NCBI RefSeq assembly: GCF_041355105.1 | Contig: NZ_JBFUPK010000001.1 | Location: 372,001 to 436,000 of the forward strand | Length of the DNA: 64,000 nt | Direction of reading: 5' to 3' | Source: Terriglobus sp. RCC_193 | GTDB taxonomy: Bacteria > Acidobacteriota > Terriglobia > Terriglobales > Acidobacteriaceae | In this document: one piece after another, positions 59,052 to 64,000 of the stretch | Position numbering within the stretch: the first letter of the stretch is position 1 | Layout: each line of letters opens with the position of its first letter | Translations under genes and position numbers: made by a program | Notes under the pieces: generated by a model | The model's input: the letters and a program-made list of their open reading frames with translations, nothing else | Told to the model about the DNA's origin: nothing | Database searches by the model: none

Positions 59052-60950
59052 CTACCACGCAGCCAGCGCGGGGAGTTGATTTGCAGGCGTCCAGTGGAGC
59101 TTGTCGCCGTTGTGTAGTTGCAGAGATGTGACCGATGCGACTCCGCGGAGAGCATTGCAGAGCGCTAGGTGTGAGGCTTCGCGAAGGTCTGCCAGCCGCA
59201 GAGGTTTTTCTTCGACGATGCCCCTCGCAAGAAGTTGTTCGCGGTAGACACCGGGCAGGATACCGCTGCGCTGCGGCGGTGTATACCAACGCCCTGCCAT
59301 GTGGACGAGGATGGTTGCGATGCAGGTTTCTGTGACTTCGTCTGCGGTGTTGCAGAAGAGTATGTCGTGAAAGCCTACGGAGGTGGCCGCGAGATATGCC
59401 GCATGATACTCAGGCCGGAACGTGGTTTTGTGACGCAGATGCGGACTGCGTGCGTGCGTGGGGTGCTGGCTGAGCAGGAGGCTGAGATGTTGTGGCCATG
59501 CAGTAGCTAATGAGAAGTCTTTCTCAATTGTACCATCGCGATGCAGCAGGAGGCGCAGGCGCTGCGGTTGCGCGCTGTGGTGGGTTGTGATGGCGGCGGT
59601 GATGGTGGCTTCTGCGTCTTCCTTGTTGAAGGCGAAGCCGAGTGCCTGTGCGGATGCGTTGAGGCGATGGAGATGATGGGGCAGGAGCGGAGCGTGGCCG
59701 TTGACCACTCGCATGGTTTCGATGAGTTGGAAGGGCTGTGATGCACGTTGGACGAAGGCGGCTTTGAGCTGCATCTCTCGGTATTCCGATGCGGCTGTGG
59801 AGTCGGCGACGATGCCTCCGCCTGCGCCGAGTGTGAGCTGGTTGTCTTCGAGGATGGCGGTGCGGATGGCGATGTTGAAGCAGGCGCTGCGGTCCGGTGC
59901 GAAGTAGCCGATGGCACCGGTGTAGACGCCGCGGGGAGAGGACTCGAGTTGTTGAATGAGTTCGACGGTGTGGCGCTTGGGCGCGCCGGTGATGGAGCCT
60001 CCGGGAAAGAGTGCGCGGAAGACTTCGTACCACGGTGTTTCCGCTGGCAACTGGCCGCGGATGGTGGAGGTCATCTGGTGCACGGTGGAGAGGCTTTCGA
60101 TGTCGAAGAGGCTGGCCGCATGGACGCTTCCGATGCGGCAGATGCGGTTCATGTCGTTGCGCAGGAGATCGACGATCATGACGTGTTCGGCGCGGTTCTT
60201 TTCGTCGTGACGGAGGGCTTCGGCGAGCGCGTGGTCTTCTGCTGCGTTGGCGCTGCGCGGCGAGGTGCCTTTCATGGGGCGGGTGGCGATGTTGCCTGCG
60301 GCATCGGTTTGGAAAAAAAGTTCCGGTGAGAAGGAGAGGATGGTGCTGTTGGGATGCAGGTTGAGGATGGCTCCGAAGCTGCATGGCTGTTGTGCGTGCA
60401 GGGCTTCATACACCTGTTGCGGTGTGTGGGAGTAGGGCGAAGTGAGTGGTGTGGTGAAGTTGACCTGGTAGGTGTCGCCTGCGGCGATCCATTGCTGGAT
60501 GCGGTGGATGGCTGCGGTGTATTGCGCCGGGGTGATGGTGGGCATCGGCGCCAGATGAAGCGGCGTTGTTTGAGGTGCTGGGCAAGATTCGTGTTGCGCG
60601 GTGTGATCGAAGGTTTGGGGCTGGTGATAGATGCCGAAGATGGCGATGGGGGTTGACGTTGAACGTGCGGGGAGCTGGAGGAAGTGTGCGCCCGCTTCGT
60701 AGGCCATCCATCCGGCGACCCAGTGGCCGCGTTGCGATGCGGCTTCGATGGCTGCGAAGAGTGTGGGGAGATCGTCAGGTGTGTTGGCCGTGAGGATTTC
60801 GATGGGGTCTTCAAAGAGCAGGGAGGTGTGCTCGGTGGCGGAGGGTAATGACGATTCCAGCAGGATGCTGCCGGGATGCGTGAACGCGCGGGTGCTCCAT
60901 GCAGGAGGAAGCGGCGACCACTCTGCGGGGATGTGTGAGGATGCAGACAC
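59052..60950 (-). CDS. fused aminodeoxychorismate synthase component I and 4-amino-4-deoxychorismate lyase (PabB-PabC)
   Basis: Makes 4-aminobenzoate for folate in two steps carried by one chain. The PabB part (about 1-400) has the chorismate-binding landmarks AAGDTYQVNFTTPL, FSPELFFQTD, RPMKGTSPRS, DEKNRAEHVMIVDLLRNDMNRIC and LFPGGSITGAPKRHTVELI. The PabC PLP-lyase part (about 400-632) has LIETMRVVNG, LPHHLHRL, FHDILFCNTADEVTETCIATILV and LLARGIVEEKPL. The open frame extends to 61073, into the regulator gene; the GTG at 60950, 25 bp after that gene's stop, is preferred. Component II (PabA/TrpG) is not nearby and must be supplied elsewhere. Confidence 0.9.
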   Translation of the reverse strand: MSASSHIPAEWSPLPPAWSTRAFTHPGSILLESSLPSATEHTSLLFEDPIEILTANTPDDLPTLFAAIEAASQRGHWVAGWMAYEAGAHFLQLPARSTSTPIAIFGIYHQPQTFDHTAQHESCPAPQTTPLHLAPMPTITPAQYTAAIHRIQQWIAAGDTYQVNFTTPLTSPYSHTPQQVYEALHAQQPCSFGAILNLHPNSTILSFSPELFFQTDAAGNIATRPMKGTSPRSANAAEDHALAEALRHDEKNRAEHVMIVDLLRNDMNRICRIGSVHAASLFDIESLSTVHQMTSTIRGQLPAETPWYEVFRALFPGGSITGAPKRHTVELIQQLESSPRGVYTGAIGYFAPDRSACFNIAIRTAILEDNQLTLGAGGGIVADSTAASEYREMQLKAAFVQRASQPFQLIETMRVVNGHAPLLPHHLHRLNASAQALGFAFNKEDAEATITAAITTHHSAQPQRLRLLLHRDGTIEKDFSLATAWPQHLSLLLSQHPTHARSPHLRHKTTFRPEYHAAYLAATSVGFHDILFCNTADEVTETCIATILVHMAGRWYTPPQRSGILPGVYREQLLARGIVEEKPLRLADLREASHLALCNALRGVASVTSLQLHNGDKLHWTPANQLPALAAW

Positions 60951-60975
60951 GTCTTCAGTGTCTCGCAGATGCGGG

Positions 60976-61614
60976 TTAGTTGCGGCGATGGCGTGTGATG
61001 AACATGGCGCGTGCGGTGTGGCCCGCTTCGCAGGTGTAACGGCGCTTGCGGATGGCGTCGAGCCATGCGACATCGCCGGTTTCCAGGGTGCGCGTTTCGT
61101 TTTCTGAGACGAGCGTGAGGCGGCCTTCCATGACGAGTGTGAACTCGATGCCTTCGAAGAGGCGGGGCTGGAAGGTGACCTCTTCGTCGGAGGCGCGGAA
61201 GTCTGCGATGCAGGGGTTCATGCTGGAGTCGGAGATAAGCGCGGAGAGGCTGTCGGTGACGAAGTTTGCGCTGGCGTTGGCACTGCGCTGGAGGCGCACG
61301 CGTTCCTGGCGACGCAGGATGCGGAAGGTGACGGGTGCGTCGTCGCGGAAGAAGTAGGAGAGGTCTTTCTGGAAGGCGATGGCGATGCGAGCGAGGTTGC
61401 GCACGGTGGGGACCACGCGGCCGGTTTCAAGCTGGGAGAGAAAGGATGCGGAAAGGTCGGTTTTTTTGCCGAGTTCGACGAGACCCAGGGAACGCTTTGT
61501 GCGGAGGCGGCGGATGCGTTCGCCGATGGTTTTCTGTTCAATGACTGCTTCTGCCTGTCCGGCATCGACTACATCGAAATTGGTATCGGATTGTTTATCT
61601 TCATCGACTTGCAT
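60976..61614 (-). CDS. XRE-family transcriptional regulator with C-terminal cupin
   Basis: A 212-residue DNA-binding regulator. The helix-turn-helix is at about 30-88: IGERIRRLRTKRSLGLVELGKKTDLSASFLSQLETGRVVPTVRNLARIAIAF. A cupin sensor domain follows (about 125-205): FQPRLFEGIEFTLVMEGRLTLVSENETRTLETGDVAWLDA and RYTCEAGHTARAMFI. It lies directly upstream of pabBC on the same strand, so it may control that gene or be co-transcribed with it. Such XRE-cupin proteins often respond to a small metabolite bound by the cupin. Ligand unknown. Confidence 0.88.
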   Translation of the reverse strand: MQVDEDKQSDTNFDVVDAGQAEAVIEQKTIGERIRRLRTKRSLGLVELGKKTDLSASFLSQLETGRVVPTVRNLARIAIAFQKDLSYFFRDDAPVTFRILRRQERVRLQRSANASANFVTDSLSALISDSSMNPCIADFRASDEEVTFQPRLFEGIEFTLVMEGRLTLVSENETRTLETGDVAWLDAIRKRRYTCEAGHTARAMFITRHRRN

Positions 61615-61695
61615 ATGGAGGTTCGATGTTATGTGAACGCCAGAAGCTGCCTGTGATATGGCAGCTTCTGGCGTTTGCGAATGGGAAGGATGGAA

Positions 61696-62745
61696 TTAAA
61701 AATCGTCTTCGAAGGCAACTTCGCCACCGACGGCGGTCTGGTATGCGGAGACGCGGCGTTCGAAGAAGTTAGTGAGTTCCTGCACGTCCTGCAGCTCCAT
61801 GAACGAGAAGGGATTTTTTGTTTTGAAGTGCGGCTCGATGCCGAGGCGGACGAGGCGGGAGTCAGCCACGTAGCCGAGGTAGGCGCGCATGTCGCGGGTG
61901 GAGAGGCCAGCGACACCGCCGGAGAGCAGGTCGTCGGCGAACTGCGCTTCTGCGTCGATGGCTTCTGCCATCATCTGGCGAATCTGCTCTTCGAGCTCGG
62001 CGTCCCAGAGGTCCGGTTCCTGCTCGCGCACGACGCGGACGACTTCGAAGGCAAATTCGATGTGGCAGCTCTCGTCGCGGAAGACCCAGTTGGTGCCGGA
62101 GGCGAGGCCGTGGAGCAGGCCCTTGCTGCGGAAGAAGTAGACGTATGCGAAGGCCGCGAAGAAGAACAGGCCTTCGATGCAGGCGGCGAAGCAGATGAGG
62201 TTCAGCAGGAAGTTGCGGCGGTCGGCCTTGGTTTCCAGGTGATCCAGCTGCTGGATGCTGTCCATCCACTTCATGCAGAAGTCGGCTTTTTTGTGGATGG
62301 AGGGGATGTTCTCAACGGCGGCGAAGGCTTCGGCGCGCTCCTCATGGTCCGGTACGTAGTTGTCGAGCAGCGTGAGATAGAACTGCACGTGCACGGCCTC
62401 TTCGTAAAGCTGGCGCGAGAGATACAGGCGCGCTTCCGGCGAGTTGATGTGCTTGTAGAGATTGAGCACGAGGTTGTTCGAGACGATCGAGTCGCCGGTG
62501 GCGAAGAAGGCGACGAGACGCTTGATGGTGTGGATCTCAGCGGGCGTGATCTTGGCGCGCAGGTCGACGAGGTCGGTGGAGAAATCGACCTCTTCCACGG
62601 TCCATGTGTTCTTGATGCCGTCGCGGAACATGTCGTAGAACTGCGGGTATTTCATGGGGCGCAGGGTGAGGCAAAGGCCCGGATCAAGAATGGTTTCGGG
62701 GACGGCGACGGATGATCCGTGCGTGATGGCTTCCGTGGTGGACAT
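61696..62745 (-). CDS. nrdB: ribonucleoside-diphosphate reductase, beta subunit (class I, tyrosyl-radical type)
   Basis: Houses the di-iron/tyrosyl-radical centre that starts reduction of ribonucleotides by NrdA. The 349-residue product has the iron-ligand and radical block LYEEAVHVQFYLTLLDNYV, where the Tyr sits four residues after the His as in E. coli Tyr122, so a normal radical site is predicted. Second ligand set: ASGTNWVFRDESCHIEFAFEVV. Also AFFATGDSIVSNNLVLNLY. The gene follows nrdA on the same strand (gap about 207 bp). The C-terminus (GGEVAFEDDF) is the acidic NrdA-binding tail. Confidence 0.96.
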   Translation of the reverse strand: MSTTEAITHGSSVAVPETILDPGLCLTLRPMKYPQFYDMFRDGIKNTWTVEEVDFSTDLVDLRAKITPAEIHTIKRLVAFFATGDSIVSNNLVLNLYKHINSPEARLYLSRQLYEEAVHVQFYLTLLDNYVPDHEERAEAFAAVENIPSIHKKADFCMKWMDSIQQLDHLETKADRRNFLLNLICFAACIEGLFFFAAFAYVYFFRSKGLLHGLASGTNWVFRDESCHIEFAFEVVRVVREQEPDLWDAELEEQIRQMMAEAIDAEAQFADDLLSGGVAGLSTRDMRAYLGYVADSRLVRLGIEPHFKTKNPFSFMELQDVQELTNFFERRVSAYQTAVGGEVAFEDDF

Positions 62746-62870
62746 GAGATGGCTCTCCTATTGACTGACTTGGTTCGCGGTTTGTCCGCAAAGATCTGTG
62801 GCGCTGCAACGACGAGCGAGCGCAGAGTTGATAGCTTCCGTTCGAATACTTTGAAGCAGGAGAGGAATGC

Positions 62871-62908
62871 AGGTCCTTCGGCTTCGCTGCGCTCCGCTCA
62901 GGATGACG
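62871..62908. repeat. copy of the dispersed CGTCATYCTGAG...CAGCGAAG element
   Basis: On the minus strand: CGTCATCCTGAGCGGAGCG then CAGCGAAGCCGAAGGACC. It shares the CGTCAT-Y-CTGAGCG and CAGCGAAG blocks with the repeat at 27962. It lies in the gap between nrdA and nrdB. Confidence 0.7.
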
Positions 62909-62921
62909 ACTTCAAGGGAAG

Positions 62922-62946
62922 GGCGCTCCGCTATGAACGGAGCGCC
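62922..62946 (-). terminator. hairpin in the nrdA-nrdB gap
   Basis: Perfect 9-bp stem GGCGCTCCG / CGGAGCGCC with a 7-nt loop, just after the nrdA stop. It has no T-tract on the minus strand, so it may be a partial terminator or an mRNA-stabilising structure. Confidence 0.55.
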
Positions 62947-62952
62947 TTTGGA

Positions 62953-64000
62953 TTACTGGCAGGCTTCGCAGCTCTCCGGGTTTTCGAGAGAGCAGGCGAT
63001 GGCGGCGGAGGCGTCGAGCGGTTGCTGTTCCGGTGTGGGCACCGGGACGTTCTGCAACTGCTGCGACGGCGTGGACGCCATGACGGAGCCCTTCTGCACG
63101 GTGGCCTTAGCAATCTTTGTTGCCGGGCGCGAGCGCAGATAGTAGGTGGTCTTGAGGCCCTTCTTCCAGGCGTGCATGTACATGGAGGAGAGGCGGCCGA
63201 TGTTGGGCGACTCGCTGAAGAGGTTCAGCGACTGCGCCTGGTCGATGTAGGCGTTACGTGCTGCAGCCATGTCGATGAGCGAACGCATGGGGACTTCCCA
63301 GACGGTGCGATAGATGGCCTTGAGCTCGTCCGTGAGTTCTTCAATGTTCTGGACGGAACCCTCGCTCATCTTGAGCTTCATGCGCATCTCTTCATTCCAC
63401 ATGCCGAGTGCTTTGAGCTCGTTGATGAGGTAGCGGTTCACCTGCAGGAACTCGCCGGAGAGAGTTTCGCGCTTGAAGAGGTTGCTGATCTGGGGCTCGA
63501 TGCACTCGTAGCAGCCGACGATGGAAGCGATGGTGGCAGTGGGTGCGATGGCGATGAGCAGCGAGTTGCGCACGCCGGACTTCAGGATGCGCTTACGCAG
63601 AGCCTCCCAACGAGCTTCGTCCGTGGGCTTGACGTTCCAGAGATCGAACTGGAACTGGCCGGATGCGAGGCGGGTTTCGTTGAAGCTGGCGTGGGGGCCG
63701 TTCTTTTCGGCGAGCTCCGTGGTGGCCAGCATGGCGTAGTAGTAAATCTCTTCCTGAATGCGGGTGGACAGCGCCTGTGCTTCGGGCGAGTCGAAGGGAA
63801 GACGCATCTGGAAGAAGACGTCCTGCAGTCCCATGACACCGAGGCCTACGGGGCGCCAGCGGTTGTTGGCCTTGAGCGCCTGCTGAACGGGGTAGAAGTT
63901 GATGTCAATAACACGGTCCAGCATGGGCACGGCGATGCGCACGGTGTTGGCCAGCTTTTCGAAGTCGAAGACGACCTTGCCGTTTTCGTCCATCTTTACG
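62953..64000 (-). CDS. nrdA: ribonucleoside-diphosphate reductase, alpha subunit, 5'-truncated at the window edge
   Basis: Catalytic subunit of class I ribonucleotide reductase; only the C-terminal 348 codons lie in the window and the frame runs off the right edge. Landmarks: RVIDINFYPVQQALKANNRWRPVGLGVMGLQDVFFQMRLPF, SGVRNSLLIAIAPTATIASIVGCYECIEPQ (with a catalytic-region Cys), ARNAYIDQAQSLNLFSES, LKTTYYLRSRPATKIAKA. The terminal CxxC redox pair is CEAC at the very end, used by thioredoxin. Just before it is a Gln/Pro-rich linker (PSQQLQNVPVPTPEQQP). Gene order nrdA-nrdB on the minus strand. Confidence 0.95.
   Translation of the reverse strand, partial: VKMDENGKVVFDFEKLANTVRIAVPMLDRVIDINFYPVQQALKANNRWRPVGLGVMGLQDVFFQMRLPFDSPEAQALSTRIQEEIYYYAMLATTELAEKNGPHASFNETRLASGQFQFDLWNVKPTDEARWEALRKRILKSGVRNSLLIAIAPTATIASIVGCYECIEPQISNLFKRETLSGEFLQVNRYLINELKALGMWNEEMRMKLKMSEGSVQNIEELTDELKAIYRTVWEVPMRSLIDMAAARNAYIDQAQSLNLFSESPNIGRLSSMYMHAWKKGLKTTYYLRSRPATKIAKATVQKGSVMASTPSQQLQNVPVPTPEQQPLDASAAIACSLENPESCEACQ

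Noticed and set aside
61675-62715. 346-codon plus-strand frame opposite nrdB
   Set aside because: Val/Glu/Ala-rich shadow of nrdB; no ribosome-binding site or family match.

Overview
The window is a 64 kb stretch of ordinary, densely coded bacterial chromosome, about 57-58% GC by eye, with genes on both strands and no complete prophage, insertion sequence, CRISPR array or tRNA gene. The gene content points to an Acidobacteriota member of the Terriglobia (Terriglobus/Granulicella/Edaphobacter-like). The clearest sign is a secreted protein with the VWFA-related domain described from Acidobacteria at 49032-50786. A fused GH18/CE4/GT2 protein, many secreted proteins with twin-arginine signals, secreted glycosidases and families of small palindromic intergenic repeats fit the same group. 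This assignment is inference from content; no 16S gene is present.

Layout. 0-8.4 kb: end of pgsA, an orphan GvpL/F-like protein, a TRIC-type channel, outer-membrane and cytochrome c proteins, aspartase (aspA), a secreted CarboxypepD-like protein and an amidase. 8.4-12 kb: glutamine-hydrolysing asparagine synthase and class I fumarase. 12-18.4 kb: a copper-handling operon on the + strand (Met/His-rich small secreted protein, two-domain multicopper oxidase, TolC-like outer-membrane protein, Cu+ P-type ATPase), followed by ogt. 18.4-21.3 kb: a GH172-type secreted protein, tmRNA (ssrA) and a secreted aldose 1-epimerase. 21.3-25.2 kb: a two-gene NHEJ system, Ku and a three-domain LigD. 25.3-30.3 kb: a hydratase, MsrP/MsrQ, a PIG-L deacetylase, RNase HII and a hypothetical protein. 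30.4-39.8 kb: SIMPL protein, small hypothetical proteins, moaA, a GAF-GGDEF protein, NIPSNAP, msrA, EVE protein, fabI and a GT-C-like membrane protein. 39.8-45.1 kb: the large three-domain polysaccharide enzyme and pruA. 45.2-47.8 kb: the translation cluster rpsP-khpA-rimM-trmD-rplS (minus strand). 48.2-57 kb: esterase, VWFA protein, alpha-L-fucosidase, outer-membrane and secreted proteins, a Tat-exported HisC-like aminotransferase and a glycine-zipper lipoprotein. 57-64 kb: rpmG-rpmB, a 620 bp repeat- and hairpin-rich gap, a ZIP transporter, a pabB-pabC fusion behind an XRE-cupin regulator, and nrdB-nrdA (nrdA runs off the right edge).

How genes work together. The copper operon should oxidise and export Cu+: the ATPase moves it out of the cytoplasm and the oxidase detoxifies it in the periplasm. 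MsrA (cytoplasm) and MsrPQ (periplasm) repair methionine sulfoxide on both sides of the membrane. Ku and LigD form a complete minimal double-strand-break repair system. The GH29, GH172 and aldose epimerase genes suggest a polysaccharide-degrading lifestyle.

The least explained DNA is the gap between rpmB and the ZIP gene. It holds four telomere-like GGGTTAGGG motifs, an intrinsic terminator facing away from rpmB, and five perfect-stem hairpins packed into 117 bp. The first hairpin recurs identically on the other side of the ZIP gene. Other intergenic repeat families occur near 28.0, 37.5 and 62.9 kb.
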